64,000 bases of DNA from Coptis chinensis (Eukaryota > Streptophyta > Magnoliopsida > Ranunculales > Ranunculaceae): positions 88,503,501-88,567,500 of the forward strand of contig CM027378.1 in the NCBI GenBank assembly GCA_015680905.1. Reading direction: 5' to 3'. The translations under genes and the position numbers were made by a program. The notes below the pieces were generated by a model. The model worked only from the letters and a program-made list of their open reading frames with translations. It did not search any database and had not been told where the DNA came from. Shown piece after piece: positions 1-11,200 of the stretch (the stretch's first letter is position 1; every line of letters starts with the position of its first letter).

Positions 1-2426
1 AGTTGTTTTCCTCTTTGAAAAGAACTGAGCTAATGGCAAAGTCTGATATCGCTAAATATAGCCCTAGCGTTTCGCCATCTTTAGGCTTGGCCAGGACGGG
101 GGGTGTAGTCAGGTACTCTTTGAGGGTGGAGAACGCTTGGTGGCATTGATCATTCCACGAGAACTACTCACCCTTTTTAATTAAGAAGTTGTAAGAAAGG
201 TCGGCACTTGTCTGATGCCCTTGATATAAATCGGTTGAGTGTTGCGACCATTCCTGACAACTTCTGAATTTGCTTCTTTGTCTGGGGATCGAGCATGTCT
301 AAGAACGCTAAGATTTGGTCTGGATTAGCTTCGATCCCTCTTTATGATACTTGGTACCCAAGGAACTTCCCGGAGGATGCTCCAAAGAGGCACTTCTCAG
401 GATTGAGCTTCATTCGAGTTTGGCACAACCTGGAGAACGCTTTCTCGAGATGAGTGAGGTGGTCTTCCCCTTTCTTGCTTTTGACGACCATGTCATCGAT
501 GTAGACTTCCATGGTGTCACCTAACATGTCTTGGAATATGTCAATGACGAGATGCTGATACGTTGCGCCAGCATTCTTAAGGCCGAAGGGAAGAACGTTG
601 TAACAATAGATTCCTTGTTTTGTGATGAATGATGTTTTCTCTTGATCTTCTTCAGTGAGTGGGATTTGGTTGTATCCACTGTACGCATCCATGAAAGAGA
701 GGAGCTCATGGCCACATGTCTGATCCACGAGTCGGTCGATGCGAGGTAGAGGGAAGCTATCCTTTAGCATTTCCTGATTAACGTTCGTGAAGTCGACGTA
801 AAGACGAACTGTGCCGTTCTTTTTTGGAATTGCAACGATGTTGGCGATCCAGTTTGGATAGTCTACTTTTCTAATGAAACTGACTTGCTTAAGTTTGTCG
901 ACTTCGTCATTTATGGCTTTCTGGAATCGCAGGGATAGTCGGCGAGGTCGTTGACGAACTGGTCTAGCATTAGGGTTCACATTTAGTCTATGACACGCAA
1001 CATTAGGATATATTCCAAGTACATCGACATACGACCAAGCGAAAACATCTTTATTCATGGCCAAAAAGTTTACAAGCTGGGACTTGAGTGTGGGGTCAAG
1101 GTTAGCCCCTACATATACGAACTTTAGATCGTCTTTAGTTCCTAGGTTCACTCGCTCTCTGTCTGTATGTTGAGATGTTGTCTTTGACGCTGATGCATCC
1201 TCAGTTGGATTAATCTTTGGAGATTCTTTGTCGATCTGAGGGAGAGTGGAACTGGCAGCATGAGCTGGAGCGATCTCTGTGGCGATGACAACAGAGGCTG
1301 GGGTGGCCTCTGTGGTCATGACAACAGAGGCTGGAGTGACCTTTAGAATTGGTATTGGTTGCGCGAAACATGATGATGCGACTTCTGGGGTGCTGATTGG
1401 TGGAGCAACAACAACGGAAGCGACCTCTGGGGTCTTGACTGATGGATCAACAACAACTGATGCGACCTCTGGGGTCCTGACTGGTGGAGCAACAATGGTT
1501 TGATTGACTTCTGGGGTTGGAACAGACGACTGGACCTTCTTGCTAGAGCCCCCAGCGTGCTGTTTAGATGCCTTGGCTCTTACCTCGGCGACCATGTCTT
1601 TGGCCATTGTGTAACTAGTGGGCTCATTCCTTGTGTGAGTATGTAGGTCAGCAGTCTTGTTCACTGAGAGAATTTGATTACAATGATAAGCTTCGAGCTG
1701 ATTGCTTCGAAGCTCCATCATGCCTCTTGGGCCTGGGAAGCGGAGAACTTGATGCAATGTGGATGGTATAACTTGCATTTGATGAATCCAACGCCACCCT
1801 AGAATAGCATTATAGGACGACTTGATGTCTAGGACGCTGAAGCGTGTATTGAAGCTGACTTTGTCTTCTCTCGATCCCACTGAAATTGGGAGTATGATAT
1901 CGCCGATTGGGTCAGCCCTGGAGCCATTAAACCCATAAAGAGGAGCAATCGGATCTATAAAGACTGACTTAGGTAAGTTCATTTCTTGAATTGTATGGTA
2001 GAACAGAATGTCGCACGAACTACCAGGGTCTATTAGGACGCGTTTGACTATCCAGTCGCTGATCTTGACATGGACGACAAGTGCATCATTGTGAGGGAGG
2101 CAAACTTTGTTGAGGTCGGCCTCTGTGAAAGTAATATCCCTTGCGTTGCGACCTGAACTTTGCGGGGCATGTGCCGCTTGTGAAGAAAAATTATAAACTT
2201 CTTGAAGGGCGTCGACACGCTTTCGTTTCTCTCTGGAAGATGTCACGGAATCATCTGGGAAAGTGATCATATGAATAGTTCTGGCATTGTCGCGATCTGA
2301 CGAGTGTTGTCGACTTTCATGGCGAGAACGGTCATGGTCTCTGGGACGTCCTCTGCTACGGGAGCGAGCTTGAACATTGTGGTGGTCATGGCGAGGTTGG
2401 GATCTACTGCGCACTCTGCGAGCCAT
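1..2426 (-). pseudogene. Ty3/gypsy pol: aspartic protease and reverse transcriptase
   Basis: An uninterrupted 694-codon frame runs from 2426 to 342. It begins with an Arg/Ser/His-rich stretch (residues 1-60), then a retropepsin-like domain around residues 105-225 with the motif VLIDPGSSCDILF, then a Pro/Thr/Val-rich repeat region (about 300-400), then reverse transcriptase from about residue 480. The RT shows PNWIANIVAIPKKNG, FMDAYSGYNQI and the catalytic YIDDMVVKSK. After 342 the frame shifts and homologous coding continues to the left edge (for example KRGIEANPDQI), reaching the connection toward RNase H. Gag and Pol probably formed one polyprotein in the parent element. The long open frame suggests insertion that is not very ancient. 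Confidence 0.85.
1228..1510 (-). repeat. Low-complexity tandem repeat inside the pol spacer
   Basis: Imperfect repeats encode variants of TPEVASVVVAPP and TPASVV between protease and reverse transcriptase. On the plus strand the repeated unit reads like gcgacctctggggtcctgac. The units differ by substitutions and small gaps. The opposite strand is also open here (1279-1503), but that is a by-product of the repeat. Confidence 0.7.
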
Positions 2427-2439
2427 GAGCTTATGACGT

Positions 2440-3605
2440 AAGTCGCCGTCAACAATGTTGGTATACTGTTTGATATGCTCTGCTTCGCTGAGATCTTGGA
2501 GGTAGTGCTTTAGCCCCCAGCATGCATCGGTCTCGTGACACTTGGCTCAGTGAAATGCGCAATACGATTTGTCAGGTCGGTCCGCTGGTTGCCGCACATC
2601 AGGTTAGAAATATGAAGCTCACTTGATCTTTTCTAATATGTAATTGGGAGAGGGTGTCAGGATGGCGAACGCTCGGTCATTGTTCATTCTGTTTCCCGAC
2701 TTCCGCTCTTGCTGTCGGGGACGCTTTTTGGAAGCTGGGGGGGGGTCATCTAATATTGCTGCGACCTCTTCTTCTCCTGGTAGGCCTTGACGTTTCAGGC
2801 CTTCCTGCAACTTTATATACTTGTTGACTCGGCGCATAACTTCGGATAAAGTCTCGTATGCGTTCTTTCATCATCGATCCGCGAGTGCGCCGTGTTATGC
2901 GCATGGCGGCGTGTTGTAGAATGCCAAGGTGGCGAAAGACTCTTTCAGACCTGCTTCCATGCACAGTAGTTCGGCTTTGGACCGATCTAGAAATTCACGA
3001 ATTTTTTCGTCTTTGCCAAGTGAAAGTTAGAACAACGAATCCAGATCAGCTTTCTTACGTTTATTATGCACGTACTGACTAGCAAATGAATCGGTAAGTT
3101 GCTCGAAGGTCTTTATCGAGTCTGGCTCGAGTGAGAAAAACCAATCTAGTGCACCATCTTTGAGACTGGCGGGGAACAAACGACAGTGGAGGTGATTGAA
3201 CTCTGGTGCACTATATAGTGCCAAACTTTGAATATAACGAGCCACATGTTGACCAGGGCATGTGTTGGCATCGTACATCGGAAAACGTGGATAAACGAAA
3301 TCTTGAGGAGAGGGTTTATTTAGTACCTCCATAGTGAATGGCGATGCCCAATACGTCTTGAGCATTTTCTGGACGATCTGGGTTGCGTCTTTTCTCACTG
3401 CACTTTGGCCGATCCTTTGCGATAGTTCGCTAATCTACTGATTAACTTCGTTGATGCCGTTCTTAGCGACGTTCCCAGCTGGTTGTTATTGTGCGTCTAC
3501 TTGTGCGCGAAGAGCAGCATTTTCCTGCCGGAGCAAGGAAATGTTCTCATTTGTTAAACCTAGCTGGTTTGCAAGTCTTTGAACTTGAGCTTCGAGGCTT
3601 GCCAT
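2440..3605 (-). pseudogene. Ty3/gypsy gag (capsid) reading frame, broken
   Basis: This is the structural Gag region of the retrotransposon. A plausible start ATG is at 3605, beginning MASLEAQVQRL, followed by a leucine/glutamine-rich coiled-coil-like stretch. The longest open piece (3027-3398) contains the retrotransposon gag core, with motifs such as ARYIQSLALYS and GALDWFFSLEP. Downstream pieces continue in other frames (2619-2964, including MRRVNKYIKLQEGLKRQG). Near 2515-2560 lies a zinc-knuckle-like Cys-x2-His...Cys pattern interrupted by a TGA where tryptophan would be expected. At least two in-frame stops near 3440-3490 and frameshifts between 2840 and 3030 make it a pseudogene. Confidence 0.75.
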
Positions 3606-3699
3606 GCTTCATGGGCTTGAGATTTTTGGTTTTTGGTTTTTGGTTTCTGATTTGTGTGAAAGTGGTTTCTCAAGTAATCGAGACCACAGACTGCGCCAA

Positions 3700-4264
3700 T
3701 GTAAATGCGTGTTTTCCCTTTACATATAAAGGAGGAAGAAGAATGGGTTTGGATTTGGGAAGACCGAGTTCGCTAAAGAGCGAGCTGCCTACGTATCTTC
3801 TCTCAATTCTGGGGGAAGAGAAGAATCAGGTCTCACGTAGTTCATGTAGGTGGTATTTATAGGCAGATTGGGGTATGGATCCCTGAGACACGTGTGCTGA
3901 CATGTCCATATGTAGGGTGGAGATTATGAGTGTGTGTTAGGTTGGTTTTGGTAGGAATGCGGTGATCATTGGGAGTGGGTGCAGTAATTCATATTTCTCG
4001 GTAATTGGAAGTACAGGTAAGGCTTTGGTAATGATTACCCTTGGATTAGGGAAAGTGTCTTTATTCAAGCGTTACGCTCAAGGCTGGTCGCTCGATCGCC
4101 TTTGGAGCGTTCTTAAAGCGGAAATGGTGTACCACCGACACGAAGTGAGCTGCTCGCAAGTCGATCTTGGAGGACGATGTCCTGAGTTCGTTACAATCTC
4201 TACTTATGCTTAACGAGTACTTAATATTCTTTAATGAGAATATTACTCTCTTACAGGTGCTACA
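3700..4264 (-). repeat. Candidate 5' LTR of the Ty3/gypsy element, with adjacent primer-binding site
   Basis: On the plus strand the block starts TGTA at 3700 and a matching TACA occurs at 4261-4264, giving TGTA...TACA ends. Immediately inside, at 3681-3699 on the minus strand, is a TTGGCGCAG-type sequence directly after the LTR end, in the position and form of a tRNA primer-binding site. I could not match it to a specific tRNA with confidence. The outer end is uncertain because the partner LTR is outside the window. Confidence 0.4.
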
Positions 4265-4666
4265 TTGTAAACTATTGTCCTTTTATCCACTTTATTTTTG
4301 GGTTTTCGACTTGAGCCATTTAGATAGGTTGTGTCTCAGAAAGACAGCAATTGAATTCAGGCTGCTGGTTGATGGAAGCAATTTCTAAGCGAAATTGCGT
4401 TAATAACTTTGCGTCATGTATGCTATTCCATTCAGTACAACTACAATTATTGTAGGATATACTAATCAACTCTCAACGTTTACAAGAGTACTTGCAGATC
4501 TACTTTGAGTTGTTTTTAAGATTCTGCGTGGATGTAAAAACAGCAAGGGTTAGTTATGGGTGACCACAATATTAGTTGCAATTAGGGACGACTCTCCCCC
4601 AGTTTTTTTTTTGGGTTGCCCTTCAGTAGTAAGAGAGCTGGGTCAGTTACTCCCTTCCCAACCTTA
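4265..4666. other. Intergenic stretch, no gene seen
   Basis: This lies between the candidate gypsy LTR and the first PMD-carrying element. It contains a short T tract near 4604 and no supported coding sequence. If the LTR end at 4264 is wrong, part of this belongs to the LTR. Confidence 0.5.
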
Positions 4667-4839
4667 GAGCATCTTTAGGAGTGATATCAACCTAGCATCA
4701 AACACCAAATTTCCAACAATTTGGTGTTTTTTCAACTTCAGGAGAGTTACATGTTGATGAAAACACCAAACCAAATACCAAACCAAATACCAAATCGGCC
4801 AATATTTGGTTCTAGGTTTGATGCTGTATCAAATCACTC

Positions 4840-4975
4840 ACGCGATTTTGCCAAAACCGCGCGGTTTTTCCAACACCGCGTGGGCTTGGGCTGCTAAATG
4901 GGTTTCTATGGCGTGGTTTTGCCAAAACCGCGTGGGCTTCTATGGACGTGGTTTTGCCAACACCACGTGCGTTTT
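4840..4975. repeat. Subterminal GC-rich repeats of PMD element 1, left end
   Basis: Several copies of a unit around ccaaaaccgcgtgggcttc and its variant ccaacaccacgtgcg occur in tandem. Related units in opposite orientation occur at 7608-7668 near the right end (ctaaaaccgcgtgg, tatccaaaaccgcgtag). Arrays of short subterminal motifs are typical of class II transposons and may bind a transposase. Confidence 0.5.
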
Positions 4976-5216
4976 TTCTGAAAATTAGAACTGTAGTGCA
5001 TAGAACTTGAAAAATTATGAATTGTGCATAGAAGTTAAGAAATTAATAATTGTGCAATTTAAGAAATTAAGAATTGTGATTCAAAATCGAAAAAATTAAA
5101 GAAATTAAAAACCTATGATTATGATTATGATTATGATTATGCAGTCCAAAATCTATGATTATGATATAATCATATAATAGCCAAAATGATCCAAAACCTA
5201 TCATATTATATCAAAT

Positions 5217-7484
5217 TTAGTTAGCTATCTTCTTACGCCCCTTACCACTCGATCCCTCTCCGCTCTCTATTTGGATATTTCTAAGCTACTCCTCTAAGTT
5301 CCTAACCTGAGAATCAAGATCTTCTCTGTCTGCACGAAAGTTAACTACCTCAGCCTGAAGTTCCTTATATCCCTGATGTTGTTACGTATACACCTGCTGA
5401 ATATCCTTATACGCTTTTCGAGTCTCGTCATACGCACGTTGGGATTGTTGATATGTCTAAGAATATGCCTCCTCCCTTTCTTGGCTATAATGATACACGA
5501 CAGTCCTCATCCCATTAAACATACAAATTTGGTTCTCATATCTTTCCCGAATCTCAGCCTGAAAATCCAAGAAAATACATTGTGAGTACATATTATATAT
5601 ATAATGAATAAGAAAAATAAAATAACTAAACTCACCGTGGTATACTGATCAATCTGCGGCTCTAACTCATGGCAACTAGCACGAGGCACCTCAGGAATGG
5701 AAATGTACGTAGCCTCCCCATCAGGTCCACACACGGCAAACATCTAAGGATTACTGGCAGACACAGGAGCTGGATGATATGCATTCAGAGATTATGGGTT
5801 GTAAACAGGCTATGGAGGATGAGGAATATGTAGCTCACGTCTCATCCCTTTCAGGCCCACAAACTCGAAGTTGCTAGCCCGACCAACAGGGGGCAACAAC
5901 GGACCCATGGAGACACGGTTCCACCATCTATAATACTGATCAGCAGCTGCTCAACAACAAAAGAAGACGCATCTGGCCAAGGACCACCACTAGCATGAAC
6001 TTCATGAACTTGAATTCTACCATACGACTTCGCATCACTAACATCTGACATAAGAGCACAAGGAACTCCATAACGTCCAGTCATCTGCCTCCAACATCTG
6101 TCGTCACAGTACCAAACCATACGGTCACGTGCGACAAAAACAACTCTGTGATGTGACAACACACAAGCATGCTGCACAACTGGATCGTCAAAGGCAGTAG
6201 TCAAACGCCAAGGTCTCTACTCAATAGATGACAATGATCTAATATCAATCTGAGCATGAGCCATACAGACATTATTTCTAATCTGCCCCCTGTTACGAGT
6301 CAAGTGAGGCCCTGACCACTACCAAATCTAGGGCGAGTATCAACAATCATGTCTATGTTAGGACAAAGAGTTCGAAAGTACTCATTAAACCAAATCTCTA
6401 AAAGTCCTATGAATCCTGCAATCTGAGGACTTCTACTTTCGAATGTCTGTGAAGCTTTATCTAACGCCGCTATCAATGTGGCATATACTGAGCTACCCAG
6501 GTCATAATCTTTCATAACATGCAAATCAGATACATAAGCATAATATCCCAGTCGTACTGTAGAAATGACCATTGAGAAACAGAACATGCCCAATAAAAAA
6601 TATCGAAAAAGCCCTAACATATACATCAGCACCCTCACTACCAGGTAGAACAATCAAAGCTAACTCCGCTCATCTATCAGGATCTAAGAGGGGTTCCATA
6701 TATGCAGTCTTAATATGAGATAGCTTAATACCAGAAGAATCATAAGTATCCGCATCCAAGCGAGAAAAACTCATAAGCATACTATCCATATTCTCATAAT
6801 TTGTATGAAAGGGTATCGGTTGGCCTATACCGATACTCAACCCAAAAATCATAGTGAAGTCTACTGGTATGAACCCTAACTCCGCACAAGGGAAATGAAA
6901 TGTATGAGTTCTACTCCACCATCTTTCTACTAAAGCTATGACCACTGCCCAATCAGCCTTCTCATAATCCACATCAACCAAAGACCCAAAGGTGTATACA
7001 AAATATTATCTCTAATATATATAAACTCATACAAACTCTTAATAACCTTCCACCACTCTCTAACACCATGTAAAGCCGATTTAACTCGGTAGTCAATAAC
7101 ATGCTGATTTTATGGAAAAAAAAATAATGTGTATAAGATAAATAATTAATTGGTCCAACTCAATTAATTAATATTCAAAATATTTAATCAAAACTAATTA
7201 ATTACCTGAGTATTAGCCACTGCACTCGACACGTGTTTTGTATCACGTGTAGAAGACACAACTTCCATATCAAGTGCTTCACCAGGTGCAAATTGCCAAT
7301 CGAAGTCGTTCATCTAATACTTCAGTACATAAGAATGTCTATCAGTCGGCGCGACATCTTCGGGTTCTTCTCCCCCACTGTCTTCTCCCCCATCGTATTC
7401 TACTTCTTCGGGTTCTTCTCCCTCATCGCCAATGTCGTCTATGTATTGTCAATCATCACCGTCGAAAGGTCCAAAATGATCCAT
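5217..7484 (-). pseudogene. Plant mobile domain (PMD) protein gene, decayed, copy 1
   Basis: PMD proteins include the Arabidopsis MAIN/MAIL family and many transposon-borne relatives; their biochemical role is not settled. Exon 1 (7484-7208) encodes an acidic stretch (EEPEEVEYDGGE) and ends CAG|gtaatt. Exon 2 starts at 7103 after a cag acceptor. The PMD signature lies at 6670-6990, including ALVERWWSRTHTFHFPCAEL, and continues in another frame at 6300-6653 (KDYDLGSSVYATLIAALDKA, WFNEYFRTLCP). A further block at 5851-6204 contains RMVWYCDDRCWRQMTGRYG. The last exon begins after a ttcag acceptor near 5560 and is a Gln/Glu/Lys-rich coiled coil ending at 5217. Several in-frame stops and at least three frameshifts show it is dead. 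Many of the stops look like TGG to TGA or CAG/CAA to TAG/TAA. Confidence 0.75.
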
Positions 7485-7764
7485 ATAAAATTTTAAGAGT
7501 TTAGGTAGGTTTTTGTTTTTTTTTTAACTAAGGAGAGAGTTTATAATTGAGAGAAGAGTTGAAAGTGATTGAACCACGTGGCTTTGGTCCTGATTATATA
7601 GAAGTAGCACGCGGTGTTCTAAAACCGCGTGGACTATATAGCGCGGTTTATCCAAAACCGCGTAGTTTGATGTCGAAAATTTGATATTCCTAAGAGTTGT
7701 TTGGTGTTTTTTTGGTTTGATGTTTTTTAAATTTAAAATTTTTAGTGTTTTTTTTTGGTAGCTC

Positions 7765-8227
7765 TTTTAAAAATGTTTTTATAAGCCAAAGATAAAAAAA
7801 GAAAAAACTAGTTACTTAACCAGGATCCCGTGACACGGATGGGTCCAGTGTACTTGTGTTTGTTAACGTCGCTAGTGAAAGATTTGCCAATCCTGCTCAC
7901 TATAATGGAGTCATCTCACAACGGACTTTCATGTTTCATGCTCCCTAGCTCTCTTTTTCACGCTCACGCTGCAGCCTTGTGGAGGTAGTGAGGTACTACT
8001 GCTCATGGGAAGTGCAAAATATTTGTCTTTTCTCTCCCACACTCACTCTCACTCGTCTCACCACCTTTTCATACTCTCTCTCTCTTCTGTCCTAACAACA
8101 AATGGTACACAAACTTTTATTATTTCAGTTCTTGACTATTTCCTTGTAAAGAAAATGGAAGAGTACCTCTTCTCTTTTTCTTCCTTCACACAGTAACATA
8201 TTTATAGAGCTAGAGTATTCAAAACCA
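7765..8227 (+). promoter_or_regulatory. Upstream and leader region of the receptor-like kinase, with a possible uORF
   Basis: This is the 5' flank of the kinase gene. CT-rich tracts typical of plant leaders occur around 8030-8100. An ATG at 8005 opens a 63-codon frame ending at 8196, 31 bases before the kinase ATG at 8228. If transcription starts upstream of 8005 this would be a long upstream ORF. I found no clear TATA box and cannot place the start site. Confidence 0.35.
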
Positions 8228-11200
8228 ATGGGAGAAGATCATGAACAAAAGAGGGAAGGCATTGTTCTTGTTATAATTGTTGTTTTTGCTGCTTTGTCTT
8301 TAGTTTCACTCTTTCTTGCCTTCAGTTACTACTGCTACATCAGAAACAAGGTTTCTAAACAGTTGAAAACTCAAAAAGGTAACATTTTTACATGTTGTGT
8401 TTCTGTATTTTATGGTTGTTTGTGTTACACTGTAGCTGAGATTATGTTGAAATTGGTTTTGAAGGGAGTGAAAATGGTGGGAGGAAAACGAGGTCAGGGA
8501 ATATTCAAGTTAGTGTGGAGAAAGGACTTCAAGTTTTCGGCTTTAAGCAACTTCACTCTGCTACTGGTGGTTTTGGGAAGGGTAATGTGATTGGGCATGG
8601 TGGGTTTGGGTTAGTTTATAAAGGGGTTCTTTCAGATGGTAGGAAGGTTGCTGTGAAGTTGATGGATCGAGCGGGGAAGCAAGGCGGAGAGGAGTTTGAA
8701 ATGGAGGTTTGATGATTGATCCCTGAAGACTTTGTATATGGGAAATTTGTTTTGAGTTTGTTTGTTTAGTAATTGAGTTATTTGGTTTGTAGGTGGAGTT
8801 GTTGAGTCGTCTTCGGTCTCAGTATTTACTAGCTTTGGTTGGACATTGTTCGGATCATGACCGTAAATTGTTGGTCTACGAGTTCATGGCAAATGGCGGG
8901 CTTCAGGAACATTTGTATCCTGGGGGTGGTAAGTATAGGCAGTTCAATCATTATGATTTGTTATATATATCTCTAGTATGTTAATTATGGAAAATGCTAG
9001 ACTGCAATGCTGTATTTGATGCGACCTTTTCTCTTTTCGTTGAATATGATTCTGAATTACCAGTATTTTCATAGATTAAGAGGTCAAGTTCTTGTTTAAC
9101 CGGCTGAATTTGATAATACATAGTTGGCAAATTGTTCATTTCAAAACACAAAAGTGCATAATAGATACGTCATTGTTGATACATGAGAAGGCCTTTAGCA
9201 TGAAAATAGCATGAGGATATGATAGTTTTAACTGACTTACAATCACTGCAAACACCTTCATGAAGATGCTACAGGGTTCTGTCCCAATTTGCAGTTTATA
9301 TTTCTTTGGTTGTTAAATGTTATTCTTTGATTGAATGAAATGGAGGTATTGAACATAAGACGCACACACGGGTGACTAAAAAAGTTTTAGTACCCACACA
9401 TAGTTCCACAATCATCAAGATGTTAGCCAAGAGGGAGCTGCGCACAGCTAGTGTTTCAGTAAGAGGTACATTGAATCCTCAGAGAGTTGCGCAGAACAAT
9501 AAATTTGCTTGGGTGGGTCATGGTGCACTGTATCTAACATTGAACATGTAGAAAGTTCAGGGCAATCGAGTAGGGTTGATAAGATGAAGAATGTAAATTC
9601 AGGACCAACAGGTTCAGTTTGCTCAAAGTAAACTTGTCCATCTGAGCTAAATTTTTTACAAGTCTAGGATTAATGTAGTTGTTCTCACGGGTTCTCACGG
9701 GTGTAAAAGTTCTAATTTTACTTATACTAGATTTAGGAATTCATTGTTTGATAAACAAATAGAGGTATAGTGTAAATGATCATAGCTTGGTGATTTGTCA
9801 GTTATATGAAAAAAATTATTCTCCCCCCCCCCCCCCCTCCCTGCCTTTCCTTTTCAAATTGTTCCTCGACTAGTGTTCATTATAATTGGCAGTATATACA
9901 GTTCAATTAAAGTTGTATTTCGTCTACTTTCTTTTTCTGTTATCTTTTTGCTGTGATTACTTTTCTGTGAAATGTAGCCTTAACTGGAGTCAGCTAAAAG
10001 ACTAGTTGGTAATATTCATAATGTAAGGGAGAAAGGATTCCTGTTTTATGAGGTGATGACGTGGATTTTTTTATAGAGCTTGAAAATTACTTTTGGCGCT
10101 AGCTTTAATTACAATAAGGTTTTGGACCTGGCCATATGGCTGGGTTCTTTTAGATATTTTGATGGATGGAAAAGGCTTCAATTCTGAGCAAAAGATACTC
10201 GTGCGACTTAGCTACTAATTCTACATGTGTATTAGTGTATATTTAGGTCTTTGAGAGTTTGAGCTGTACTTATATATGAAATTAGCCACATACTGAAAGG
10301 AGATCCACTTGACATCACTCCCTTTAGAGAGCGCCACCTAAGAGAGACTGTCCGCGTAAGGTCTCTGCTTTAATATAGAGGGGAGGATATATAGATTCAT
10401 CTCAGTTTCCTTCTCTATATGGTTGATGCAGTGTGTGTGTTTTTAACTAAGCTAGTAAGCTTTAGACAGGCCAAACTTCGTCTTAGGTTTTCCAGTAAAA
10501 AAATATGTTATATTGATGCAATCAACCATAAAAATAATGTGACTTTAGTATTTTGCAATGTTTCACTGTATTAATTTATATTTGCAGATACTAATGGCGG
10601 TGCTTCAAAATTGGACTGGGAGACACGATTAAGAATAGCTTTGGAAGCCGCAAAAGGTCTGGAATACCTTCACGAACATGTCAGCCCTCCTGTGATTCAC
10701 AGAGATTTTAAGAGCAGTAATATCCTCTTGGATAGCAATTTTCGTGCCAAAGTTTCTGATTTTGGCTTGGCCAAGCTTGGATCTGAACAGGCTGGTGGTC
10801 ATGTATCTACCCGAGTTTTAGGCACCCAGGGATATGTCGCACCTGAGTAAGAGCCTATTTATTAATTTTTATCTCATTGAAATTAAAATTAGTCAACCAT
10901 ATGCACTCCGTCATTTCCTTTAAATCTAATTGTCCCGACTCCTGAATGATGAAACAACCTCCAGAGTTGATATTAAGCTCAGCCCCTTGTCCACCTTCTC
11001 TACATGTGCACACACGAACTTAGAAATAAAAAAAAAATGGAACACTCGATTATAGAATAGGTGCGGACACCTATAATTTTGAGATTGAAGGTTCCCTTTT
11101 CTTTATAGGTATGCATTGACTGGTCATCTGACAACCAAGTCTGATGTCTATAGCTACGGGGTTGTGCTCTTGGAGTTGCTCACAGGAAGGGTTCCAGTTG

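Larger units (their letters stand above)
1..4264 (-). mobile_element. Ty3/gypsy LTR retrotransposon, 5' half, cut by window edge
   Basis: This is an LTR retrotransposon on the minus strand, so its 5' end lies at the right. In element order the sequence shows a candidate 5' LTR, a primer-binding site next to it, gag with a zinc-knuckle-like motif, an aspartic protease, a low-complexity spacer and reverse transcriptase. The order protease then reverse transcriptase, with RNase H expected beyond the left edge, fits Ty3/gypsy; integrase and the 3' LTR would lie outside the window. The coiled-coil gag N-terminus and the IDPGSS protease motif resemble the Tat-type plant lineage, which is an inference from motif style. 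Several stops and frameshifts mean this copy cannot make a full polyprotein. Confidence 0.88.
4667..7764 (-). mobile_element. TIR element carrying a decayed plant mobile domain gene (copy 1)
   Basis: The left end reads GAGCATCTTTAGGAGTGATA preceded by TTA. The right end, reverse-complemented, starts GAGCTACC and later carries a block like the left one (CTTAGGAATATCAAA, then CATCAAAC). The flank after the right end is TTT, one base off a TTA duplication. Near both ends are motifs with accgcgtgg and aaaaccgcg cores, unusual in this AT-rich DNA. The only recognisable gene inside is a PMD gene on the minus strand; I see no transposase. A 3-bp TTA/TAA duplication would suggest PIF/Harbinger-type mobilisation, but the right boundary is uncertain and other classes remain possible. 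Confidence 0.55.

Noticed and set aside
1279..1503. Plus-strand open frame with repeated threonine/valine/glycine units
   Set aside because: It is the antisense of the repeat in the gypsy pol frame; no plant protein domain is visible.
7233..7504. Two overlapping plus-strand open frames
   Set aside because: Both are antisense to exon 1 of PMD copy 1, which has a coherent splice structure on the other strand.
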